The position numbers and the translations under genes were made by a program. A stretch of 5,550 bases of DNA from Thermoplasmata archaeon (GTDB lineage Archaea; Thermoplasmatota; Thermoplasmata; Lutacidiplasmatales; UBA184). Below the pieces are notes generated by a model. It saw only the letters and a list, made by a program, of their open reading frames with translations, was not told the DNA's origin and ran no database searches. Location: contig JASHQN010000040.1 of assembly GCA_030039135.1 (NCBI GenBank), positions 1 to 5,550 on the forward strand. Reading direction: 5' to 3'. Positions 1 to 4,737 of this stretch are shown in pieces. Within the stretch, counting starts at the first letter, position 1; every line of letters begins with the position of its first letter.

Positions 1-1
1 G

Positions 2-166
2 CTTGACGTGACGATCTCGACCTACCCACTCCACGACGAGGACCGGAGCCGGTTCGACCGCGCGGTCGAGACGTTCGCCGACTTCTGCACGGTCTCCGGG
101 GCGGTCCGGGAGGGCGTCGAGATCGTGCACCGCGTGATGCCTCCGAGCGGTCCGGCGCCGCCGTGA
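2..166 (+). CDS. OsmC/Ohr-family protein, C-terminal fragment (5' end outside window)
   Basis: Only the last 54 residues are present, read in frame from base 2 to the TGA at 164-166. The fragment runs FDRAVETF-ADFCTVSGAVREGVEIV and ends in a short Pro-rich tail. This resembles the end of OsmC/Ohr proteins: a helix, then a Cys followed by a small-residue/Ser stretch (compare CPYSNA in Ohr), then a Gly-Val/Ile-Glu/Asp strand. The Cys at fragment residue 29 would be the second redox cysteine that reduces organic or fatty-acid hydroperoxides in this family. The first cysteine lies outside the window, so peroxidase activity cannot be confirmed, and some OsmC-fold proteins lack one. The next gene starts about 115 nt downstream behind its own promoter-like elements, so it is probably a separate transcript. 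The family call is pattern-based on a short fragment. Confidence 0.6.
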   Translation, partial: LDVTISTYPLHDEDRSRFDRAVETFADFCTVSGAVREGVEIVHRVMPPSGPAPP

Positions 167-172
167 GGCGAG

Positions 173-190
173 GGGGCCCGAGCGGGCCTC
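173..190 (+). terminator. GC hairpin after the OsmC-like stop, possible transcript end
   Basis: Seven bases (173-179) pair with 184-190, including one G-U pair, around a GAGC loop. The hairpin starts 7 nt after the OsmC-like stop codon. No T-tract follows, so it is not a classical intrinsic terminator, and archaeal terminators rely mainly on T-tracts. It could simply stabilise the 3' end, or be a chance hairpin in GC-rich DNA. Confidence 0.2.
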
Positions 191-203
191 GGACGGCAGC
201 CCC

Positions 204-222
204 GACTCACCCGGCGTGAGTC
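204..222. promoter_or_regulatory. Perfect 7-5-7 inverted repeat, candidate operator upstream of the ABC exporter
   Basis: GACTCAC and GTGAGTC are exact reverse complements around a 5-nt CCGGC spacer. The repeat ends 6 nt before the TATA-like patch at 229-237. That position suits a dimeric regulator binding next to or upstream of TBP/TFB. It could instead act as an RNA hairpin at the end of the OsmC-like transcript. The match is seen directly; the regulatory role is inferred. Confidence 0.4.
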
Positions 223-228
223 CTCGGC

Positions 229-237
229 GTATCTACC
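229..237 (+). promoter_or_regulatory. TATA-like box for the ABC exporter operon
   Basis: GTATCTACC is the only AT-leaning patch in an otherwise very GC-rich stretch. A transcription start about 25 nt downstream (near 258) would give a leader of roughly 25 nt before the ATG at 282. It would also be nearly leaderless for an alternative in-frame ATG at 255. The match to the archaeal TATA consensus is poor, so the evidence is position and local composition. Confidence 0.35.
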
Positions 238-281
238 CCTCGTGCGTCCGGTCGATGGGACCGCACGCCCATCCTCCTTCG

Positions 282-1280
282 ATGGAGCACGTGATCGTCA
301 CCGAAGGGCTCGGGAAGCGGTACGCGGACGGCGTCGACGCGGTCCGCGACGTCTCGCTCACGGTCCGTGGGGCCGAGATCTACGGGTTCCTCGGGCCGAA
401 CGGGGCGGGGAAGACGACGACCACGGCGATGCTCACCACCCTCCTTCGCCCCACATACGGTCGCGCCGAGGTCGCCGGCCTCGATGTCGTCCGCCGCCCC
501 GACGCGGTCCGCCGCCGGATCGGCATCGTCTTCCAGCGGTCGACGGCCGACGCCGATCTCACCGGTCGGGAGAATCTCGAGCTCGCCGCCGGGCTCTGCA
601 GCCTCTCGCGCGCGGAGTCACGACCCCGCATCCGGGAGCTGCTCGAGAGGATGGACCTCAGCGAAGCGGCGGATCGCCGGGTGCGCTCCTACTCCGGGGG
701 GATGCAGCGGCGCCTCGAGGTCGCGGTCGGAACGATCCAGGATCCCGAGATCCTGTTCCTCGACGAACCGACGCTAGGGCTCGACCCCCAGAGCCGCGCC
801 GGGTTCTGGCGGTACGTCCGGGAGCTCCGGCGGAAGAACGGGGTGACGGTCTTCCTCACGACGCACTACCTCGATGAGGCCGACGCGCTGTGCGACCGGC
901 TCTCGATCATCGACCGGGGGCACCTCATCGCGTCAGGAACGCCCGCCGAGCTCAAGGAGCGGAGGGGCGACGACACGATCGAGGTCACGCTCGCCGGCGA
1001 GGCACCGGACCTCACGGCCGCCTTCGCTTCGGTCGCCGGCGTTCGTGCGGTCGCCCGGGACGGGGCGATGTATCGGCTGAAGTGCGCCCGCGGCGAAGCC
1101 CTCGTCACCAAGGTGGCCCTTGCGGCCCAGTCGCGCGAGGTCGAGATCGCCCGCGTCGTGGTCCGCAAACCGAGCCTGGACGAGGTCTTCCTCGAGATGA
1201 CCGGGCGCGCGTACCGTGCGGAAGGCGATCCGAACGGCTCGGCGAAGGGAGCCCCGCCGGGCGGCGCGAGGGCCGGCTGA
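282..1280 (+). CDS. ABC-2 type exporter ATP-binding protein (DrrA/CcmA-like)
   Basis: This 332-residue cytoplasmic ATPase would power the permease encoded directly downstream. All ABC motifs are intact: Walker A GPNGAGKTT at residues 38-46, Q-loop Gln85, signature YSGGMQRR at 137-144, Walker B ILFLDEP at 157-163, D-loop GLDP at 166-169 and switch His195. The C-terminal ~100 residues form the extension typical of DrrA-type exporters (DUF4162-like), including the conserved SLDEVFLEMTG around 298-308, and end in a Gly/Ala/Pro-rich tail. I chose ATG 282 because the family normally begins a few residues before the first strand (here VIVTEGLGKRY). An ATG at 255 and GTGs at 216 and 291 are also in frame; 216 lies inside an inverted repeat and is unlikely. 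The substrate cannot be told from sequence; relatives move drugs, lipids, glycans or haem-maturation components. Confidence 0.95.
   Translation: MEHVIVTEGLGKRYADGVDAVRDVSLTVRGAEIYGFLGPNGAGKTTTTAMLTTLLRPTYGRAEVAGLDVVRRPDAVRRRIGIVFQRSTADADLTGRENLELAAGLCSLSRAESRPRIRELLERMDLSEAADRRVRSYSGGMQRRLEVAVGTIQDPEILFLDEPTLGLDPQSRAGFWRYVRELRRKNGVTVFLTTHYLDEADALCDRLSIIDRGHLIASGTPAELKERRGDDTIEVTLAGEAPDLTAAFASVAGVRAVARDGAMYRLKCARGEALVTKVALAAQSREVEIARVVVRKPSLDEVFLEMTGRAYRAEGDPNGSAKGAPPGGARAG
1268..1272 (+). promoter_or_regulatory. Shine-Dalgarno for the ABC-2 permease
   Basis: GAGGG lies inside the 3' end of the ATPase gene, 7 nt before the ATG at 1280. It supports that start and points to translational coupling of the two exporter genes through the overlapping TGATG. 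The leading genes of the other transcripts seem to rely on short or absent leaders instead. Confidence 0.65.
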
Positions 1281-2110
1281 TGTGGCGCGAGTTCCTCACG
1301 GTCGTGCGGCGGGAGTACCTGAAGTGGGTACGGGTACCGGTCTGGGTCAGCGCCTACTTCGTCCTCCCGTTCGTCTACCTCGTCCTCTTCGGTCAGGCGT
1401 TCAACCTCAACAACCTCTTTCCGGCGGGCGGGGGCGCGGCCGAGCTCCGGACCGCGCTCCTCGGCGCACCGGATTACTTTTCCTACTTCACCGCCGGGAT
1501 CATCGGCTTCGTCATCCTGACGACCTCGCTCTACGCCGGCACCGGGGTGCTGTTCGACAAGCAGCTCGGCATTCAGTCGCGCATGAGCTCGACCCCGGCG
1601 CCCCGATCGGCGCTCTTCGCCGGCTCGCTCGTCTTCCGCTCGATGATGGCGATGCTGCCCTGTTTCCTCGCCATCGCCTTCGGGCTCGCCTTCGCGCACG
1701 TTCCCGGGCTAGTCGGGCTCACCGTCAACGGATCGGTGAGCGCCCTCGGCGTCGGGGAGATCGTGCTCGCCGCGGCGCTTCTCTCGCTGATGTTCACGGC
1801 GCTCTTCCTCGCGTTCGGTTACGCCGTCGACACGAACGAGTCGTACTTCGGGGTCACGAGCCTGCTCAATCTCCCGCTCTTGTTCACGTCGAACGCGATG
1901 TTCCCGCAGTCGACGATGCCGGGCTGGCTCCAATCGATCAGCGCGTACAACCCGATCTCCCTCGCCGTCAACGTCGTCCGCGAGAACCTCTTCGCGACCG
2001 TCGGCTATCCCTTTGGGCCGGGGACCTATCTCCTTGGCCTCGCGTTGTGGGCGGCCTTCCTCATCGGCGTCGCGCTCCTCGTCGCCGCGCGGGAGCTGCG
2101 CGCGAAGTGA
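1280..2110 (+). CDS. ABC-2 family exporter permease (DrrB-like)
   Basis: This 276-residue integral membrane protein is the transmembrane partner of the upstream ATPase. A basic, amphipathic N-terminus (RREYLKW) is followed by about six hydrophobic segments, near residues 21-39, 70-90, 112-138, 160-182, 192-207 and 249-270. The stretch at 196-234 carries the ABC-2 permease hallmark: a Leu/Pro-rich segment, then SNAMFP, then MPGWLQ and an AYNPIS-xxx-VR(E) motif. The length is normal for a half-transporter permease that works as a homodimer with two ATPases. The ATG overlaps the ATPase stop by one base (TGATG) and has a GAGGG ribosome site 7 nt upstream, so the pair is clearly one operon. The ATPase:permease arrangement is DrrAB-like, but nothing nearby identifies the cargo. 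No accessory or regulator gene follows, as the operon ends here against a convergent gene. Confidence 0.93.
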   Translation: MWREFLTVVRREYLKWVRVPVWVSAYFVLPFVYLVLFGQAFNLNNLFPAGGGAAELRTALLGAPDYFSYFTAGIIGFVILTTSLYAGTGVLFDKQLGIQSRMSSTPAPRSALFAGSLVFRSMMAMLPCFLAIAFGLAFAHVPGLVGLTVNGSVSALGVGEIVLAAALLSLMFTALFLAFGYAVDTNESYFGVTSLLNLPLLFTSNAMFPQSTMPGWLQSISAYNPISLAVNVVRENLFATVGYPFGPGTYLLGLALWAAFLIGVALLVAARELRAK

Positions 2111-2116
2111 AGGACT

Positions 2117-2137
2117 GGGCGTCGCGATCGAGCGCCC
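2117..2137. terminator. Hairpin between convergent genes, possible bidirectional terminator
   Basis: GGGCG (2117-2121) pairs with CGCCC (2133-2137). Inside it TCG pairs with CGA around a CGAT loop, with one bulged G at 2132. This 8-bp stem fills half of the 40-nt gap between the exporter operon and the convergent DUF885 gene, and reads almost the same on both strands. No T-tract accompanies it, so termination is inferred from position only. Confidence 0.35.
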
Positions 2138-2150
2138 GTCGACCTCAGCC

Positions 2151-3794
2151 CTAGCCCGCCGCCGGGGCCGGCGATTCCATCAACGAATCGAGGAGACCGA
2201 CCGGTGGGCAGCCGAAGCCGAGGAGGGCGTCGTGGAAGGCACGCAGGTTGCCGCGGAACTGGCGTTGGATGAGGCGGCTGCGGCAGTTCAGGATCGCGAG
2301 CTTCCCGAGGGTGTAGCAGTAGTACTCGGGGTTGAACGTTCCCCGGATCGCCTCGCGCTCGGCGGGCAAGCGCTCGAAGTGGGCCTCTCGCTGGAAGAGC
2401 TGCGTCGCCTGCTCGATCGTCATCCCTTGGGTATGCAACCCGATCGACGCGAGGAGCCGGCAGTCCCTGAGGAGCGCGTCGTGGATCTCGGCGACCTCGG
2501 CCGCATGGTTCTCGCGGCCGAGCCCCTGCTCGATCACGAGCTGCTCGGCGTAGTGCGCCCACCCCTCGACGAACGAGGACGATAGGTAGACCTTGCGCGC
2601 GAGGCTCGCCGGCCGTTGATGGAAGTGGAGGAACTGGAGATAGTGGCCGGGATAGACCTCGTGGACCGTGATGTTCCGTAGGAGGGAGCGGTTGAACGAC
2701 CGCAGCCACTCCTCCTGCTGGGTCGGGGTCCACTTCGGATCGACCGGCGTGACGTAGTAGATCCCGTCGGTCGGCCCGGTGTCGAAGGGGCCCGGCGGGT
2801 TCATGCTCGCGGTCGAGAGGGCCCGGCCCCAGATCGGCGTCTCCTCGACCCGGCAGACCGCGGGCTCGGGCAGCGTGGCAAGGTCGTGATCGGCGACGAA
2901 CCGGCGCGTTTCGTCGACGTAGCCTCGCGCCGCGTTGAGGACCTCGGACGCTGCCGGGTGGTCCCGACCCATCCGGTCGAGTACGTCGGTGATCGACGCA
3001 CGCTCCTCCCGGGCGATCTCGTTGAGGCGCGCCTGGTTGCGGGCGAGGTCGGCGGCGCCGGCCCTCCGAAGTTCTTCGAACGGGGCTTCGATCCCTTCCC
3101 GGACGAACAGGAGGCGCTGGTACCGCTGGGGGCCCAGGGCGAAGTCCCCGGTCGCCGTGGGCAGGCATTCGTCGCGCAGCCAGGAGAGGAACTCCCCCAC
3201 GGCCGCTTCCGCTGGCGCCCGTGCGGCCGCGATCTTCGGCGCCAAGTGGGCCCGACCGGCAAACGACTCGGCCTCACCGAAGTGGGCCGGCAGCCCGCCC
3301 CCGATCGCGAGGGCGAGGTCGATGAAGGGCTTCGGGAGCGGGCTGCGAAGCCGTCGGCGGCCGGCCTCGAGGAGACTCGGGACCGCGTCGAGGATTCGGA
3401 CGATCGAGCTCACGCGGTTCTCCACCGGAGCGTAGTCCCGGACGAGGTAGGAGGTCAGGGAGACCGCGCCCACGTACGCCATCGGATTCTGGTCGAGCTC
3501 GCGGCTCTCGCGGAGGTCAAAGAGCGGGCTCTCGAGAAGGAGGCGGAGGAGGAAGCGATCGACGCGACGCCCGTTCGGGAGGGCGTCGGGAGGCTCTTGC
3601 GCGAGGCGCGCAAGGAGGGCGTCGGCGCCGGCCGCCCAGGCGTCCGTCGCAGTGGGGCGTAGGTCCGGGACGACGCCATCGAACTCGTGCAGGCCGAGGC
3701 CGACCGCGTACGATGGCTGCAGCCGGAACAGGTGGTCGACGATCTCGCGTTCCAGCGTGTCGAACGGCGAACGGCTGGCCTCCATCGATCTCAT
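2151..3794 (-). CDS. DUF885-family predicted zinc metallopeptidase
   Basis: This 547-residue protein has no signal peptide or membrane segment, so it is probably cytoplasmic. Residues 378-384 read HEVYPGH, the HExxPGH motif of the DUF885 family; His378 and His384 would bind zinc and Glu379 would be the general base. Downstream, SSSFVEGWAHYAEQL (405-419) supplies Glu410, a likely third zinc ligand. The tail segment FNPEYYCYTLGKLAI (487-501) also matches the family pattern. The length is typical, so the gene is full-length. Members are annotated as putative peptidases or carboxypeptidases, and few have tested activity. I start at ATG 3794 because GAAGGG lies 7 nt upstream and a TATA-like patch about 30 nt upstream; ATG 3785 is an alternative (544 residues). 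The reading frame stays open far upstream, but that part is antisense to neighbouring genes and not credible. The gene converges on the exporter operon and lies 62 nt downstream of the zinc-ribbon gene on the same strand. Confidence 0.88.
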   Translation of the reverse strand: MRSMEASRSPFDTLEREIVDHLFRLQPSYAVGLGLHEFDGVVPDLRPTATDAWAAGADALLARLAQEPPDALPNGRRVDRFLLRLLLESPLFDLRESRELDQNPMAYVGAVSLTSYLVRDYAPVENRVSSIVRILDAVPSLLEAGRRRLRSPLPKPFIDLALAIGGGLPAHFGEAESFAGRAHLAPKIAAARAPAEAAVGEFLSWLRDECLPTATGDFALGPQRYQRLLFVREGIEAPFEELRRAGAADLARNQARLNEIAREERASITDVLDRMGRDHPAASEVLNAARGYVDETRRFVADHDLATLPEPAVCRVEETPIWGRALSTASMNPPGPFDTGPTDGIYYVTPVDPKWTPTQQEEWLRSFNRSLLRNITVHEVYPGHYLQFLHFHQRPASLARKVYLSSSFVEGWAHYAEQLVIEQGLGRENHAAEVAEIHDALLRDCRLLASIGLHTQGMTIEQATQLFQREAHFERLPAEREAIRGTFNPEYYCYTLGKLAILNCRSRLIQRQFRGNLRAFHDALLGFGCPPVGLLDSLMESPAPAAG

Positions 3795-3801
3795 CGTCGC
3801 G

Positions 3802-3828
3802 CCCTTCGGGAACGAGAGGGGTTCAAAA
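3802..3828 (-). promoter_or_regulatory. Start region of the DUF885 gene: SD-like GAAGGG and TATA-like patch
   Basis: Reading on the minus strand, TTTTGAA (3828-3822) is an AT patch in a GC-rich gap. A start site about 25 nt on (near 3798) would be almost at the ATG (3794). GAAGGG (3807-3802) sits 7 nt before the same ATG and would matter if the gene is instead read through from the zinc-ribbon gene. The two signals imply different transcripts, and both may be used. Confidence 0.4.
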
Positions 3829-3856
3829 CGCTGCGCATCGAGGGCAGAGCGGCCGG

Positions 3857-4177
3857 CTACTCGACCCAGGTCATCCGGCAGGTCGCGCAGACGCCGTCCT
3901 TGAGCGGGCCCCCGCACACAAAGCACTGGGACGAAGGCCGGGGAACGATCGGGGCCGGACCGACCGGCGAGGGGGCCCGATCCGGTAAGGGGGGAGGGGG
4001 CACGACCGGGGCCGGAGGACTCGGAGCCGGCACGGGGGCCGGCGCGGCCGTCGGCGGGGCGGAAGGGGAAGGGGCGGCCGGCGGTGGAGCGGGCCGGGCG
4101 GCCGGAGGGGGGCTCGCGGGCGGCTTGTCGGGCGCCTCGGCCTCCTTGCGGCGCCGTCGAAAGAGGAAGACCGACAT
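3857..4177 (-). CDS. Small zinc-ribbon protein with long Pro/Ala-rich linker, function unknown
   Basis: This 106-residue protein has three parts. Residues 1-11 are a short hydrophobic-then-basic head (MSVFLFRRRRK). Residues 19-82 are a disordered linker with 31 prolines among 64 residues, most of the rest Ala, Ser or Val. The C-terminus is a minimal zinc ribbon with Cys85-x2-Cys88 and Cys97-x2-Cys100, separated by a Gly-rich knuckle and ending in TWVE. The head could touch membrane, nucleic acid or a protein partner; it is too short for a normal membrane span. The four spaced cysteines at the very end show that the frame is real, since a shadow frame would rarely end in a clean ribbon. The ribbon resembles those of many archaeal single-domain proteins, but I do not recognise a named family. 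It is divergent from the RidA-fibrillarin operon and upstream of the DUF885 gene. It has its own TATA-like patch and a palindrome near the start. Confidence 0.78.
   Translation of the reverse strand: MSVFLFRRRRKEAEAPDKPPASPPPAARPAPPPAAPSPSAPPTAAPAPVPAPSPPAPVVPPPPLPDRAPSPVGPAPIVPRPSSQCFVCGGPLKDGVCATCRMTWVE
3932..4123. repeat. Low-complexity G-rich (+ strand) tract encoding the Pro/Ala linker
   Basis: The + strand here is packed with GGGG and GGGGCC-like runs, for example at 3989-3994, 3996-4000, 4034-4038, 4056-4059, 4065-4068, 4071-4074 and 4107-4112. The cause is CCC/CCG/GCC/GCG codons of the minus-strand linker. There is no exact tandem unit. Such DNA is prone to length change by slippage, and the + strand might form G-quadruplexes. 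Confidence 0.6.
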
Positions 4178-4183
4178 CGTGGG

Positions 4184-4196
4184 GTTCCGACGGAAC
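4184..4196. promoter_or_regulatory. Perfect palindrome GTTCCG-A-CGGAAC, candidate operator
   Basis: Two exact 6-nt arms flank a single central base. The site lies between the TATA-like patch (4210-4203) and the start codon (4177) of the zinc-ribbon gene. That is where a dimeric repressor would block initiation. It could also affect the divergent RidA promoter in the same 85-nt gap. The role is inferred from position. Confidence 0.45.
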
Positions 4197-4202
4197 GACC
4201 GC

Positions 4203-4210
4203 CTTTACGT
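4203..4210 (-). promoter_or_regulatory. TATA-like box for the zinc-ribbon gene
   Basis: On the minus strand this reads ACGTAAAG, an isolated AT patch about 26 nt before the ATG at 4177. That spacing would start transcription within about 3 nt of the ATG, giving a leaderless mRNA. No Shine-Dalgarno is visible upstream of the ATG, which fits. The consensus match is weak. Confidence 0.4.
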
Positions 4211-4233
4211 GTGTCGGACCGGCCCGAGGGCAC

Positions 4234-4241
4234 CGTTTTCC
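4234..4241 (+). promoter_or_regulatory. TATA-like box for the RidA-fibrillarin operon
   Basis: CGTTTTCC includes the longest T run in the divergent gap and lies 22-29 nt before the GTG at 4263. That is the spacing of an archaeal TATA box on a leaderless transcript. No convincing Shine-Dalgarno precedes the GTG. It helps choose GTG 4263 as the start. Confidence 0.4.
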
Positions 4242-4262
4242 GAGTCCGGGCCTACCCAGCCC

Positions 4263-4727
4263 GTGGCCGCGACCCCTAGCGATCGCCTCCGGGCGCTCGG
4301 CATCGAGCTCCCTCCTCCACCGGCACCGGCCGGGACCTATTCTCCGGTGGTCGTGCATGGGGGACTCGCTTGGGTCGCCGGCCAGATCGTGCTCGACCGA
4401 GGCACGGTCGTCCGACCGGGACTGGTCGATCGCGACGTCCCGCTCGACGTCGCTCGTGATCTCGCACGGCGCGCCACGCTGCAAGCGCTCTCCGCGCTCG
4501 CGGCTAGCCTCGGCTCGATCGATCGTGTCGAACGGTTTCTGCGGGTCACGGTCTACGTCGCCGTGTCTCCGGGCTTTGAGCGGCCGCACGAGGTCGCCAA
4601 TGGGGCGACCGATCTCCTCGGGGAGCTCTACGGCGAGGCTGGCCGGCCCACTCGGGTGACCGTCGGCGTCGCGGCGCTCCCGCTCAACGCCGCGGTCGAG
4701 GTCGACGTCCTCGCTGCGACCCGGTAG
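4263..4727 (+). CDS. RidA/YjgF/UK114-family protein
   Basis: This 154-residue protein has the RidA (YjgF/YER057c/UK114) fold and matches the longer subgroup that begins LGIELPPPP and contains a GxxGRPTRVTVGVAALP block. Features in order are LGIELPPPPAPAGTYSPVV (12-30), GGLAWVAGQI (33-42), a helix with an ALSALAASLGSIDRVERFL pattern (75-93), ERPHEVANGATDLLGELYGE (106-125), and the closing strands. Arg131 aligns with the RidA arginine that holds the substrate carboxylate, and Glu146 with the conserved acidic active-site residue. RidA proper hydrolyses reactive 2-aminoacrylate/imine intermediates from PLP enzymes; many subgroups have other or unknown substrates. It is cytoplasmic and usually trimeric. 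GTG 4263 is preferred because the conserved N-terminus begins soon after it and a TATA-like patch lies just upstream; the open frame further upstream is antisense to the zinc-ribbon gene. Fibrillarin follows after 10 nt, so they are probably co-transcribed. Confidence 0.9.
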   Translation: MAATPSDRLRALGIELPPPPAPAGTYSPVVVHGGLAWVAGQIVLDRGTVVRPGLVDRDVPLDVARDLARRATLQALSALAASLGSIDRVERFLRVTVYVAVSPGFERPHEVANGATDLLGELYGEAGRPTRVTVGVAALPLNAAVEVDVLAATR

Positions 4728-4737
4728 GGCTCACGAG

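Noticed and set aside
22..210. Minus-strand 62-codon open frame
   Set aside because: It is antisense to the OsmC-like C-terminus and has low-complexity, shadow-type composition.
216..281. GTG 216 as the ABC ATPase start
   Set aside because: It adds 22 residues not typical of the family and places the start codon within an inverted repeat, upstream of the TATA-like patch.
890..1279. Upstream extension of the permease frame to 406 residues
   Set aside because: It overlaps the conserved ATPase gene out of frame; GAGGG and ATG 1280 mark the real start, and the length then fits the family.
866..1699. Long minus-strand open frame (277 codons) across the ABC exporter junction
   Set aside because: It is antisense to two clearly real genes and encodes an Arg/Glu-rich sequence with no domain; long open shadow frames are expected at this GC content.
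2886..3662. Long plus-strand open frame (258 codons) antisense to the DUF885 gene; a shorter one at 2013-2585
   Set aside because: The minus strand carries the HExxPGH enzyme in a continuous conserved frame; the plus frames have biased Arg/Glu/Gly composition and no motif.
3687..4262. N-terminal extension of the RidA frame, giving a 346-residue protein with a Gly-rich middle
   Set aside because: It is antisense to the zinc-ribbon gene and its Gly/Ala stretch mirrors the Pro/Ala linker codons; RidA homology starts just after GTG 4263.
3795..4589. Upstream extension of the DUF885 frame to 812 residues
   Set aside because: The extra part overlaps the zinc-ribbon gene on the same strand and RidA on the other, with no recognisable domain; DUF885 proteins are normally near 550 residues.
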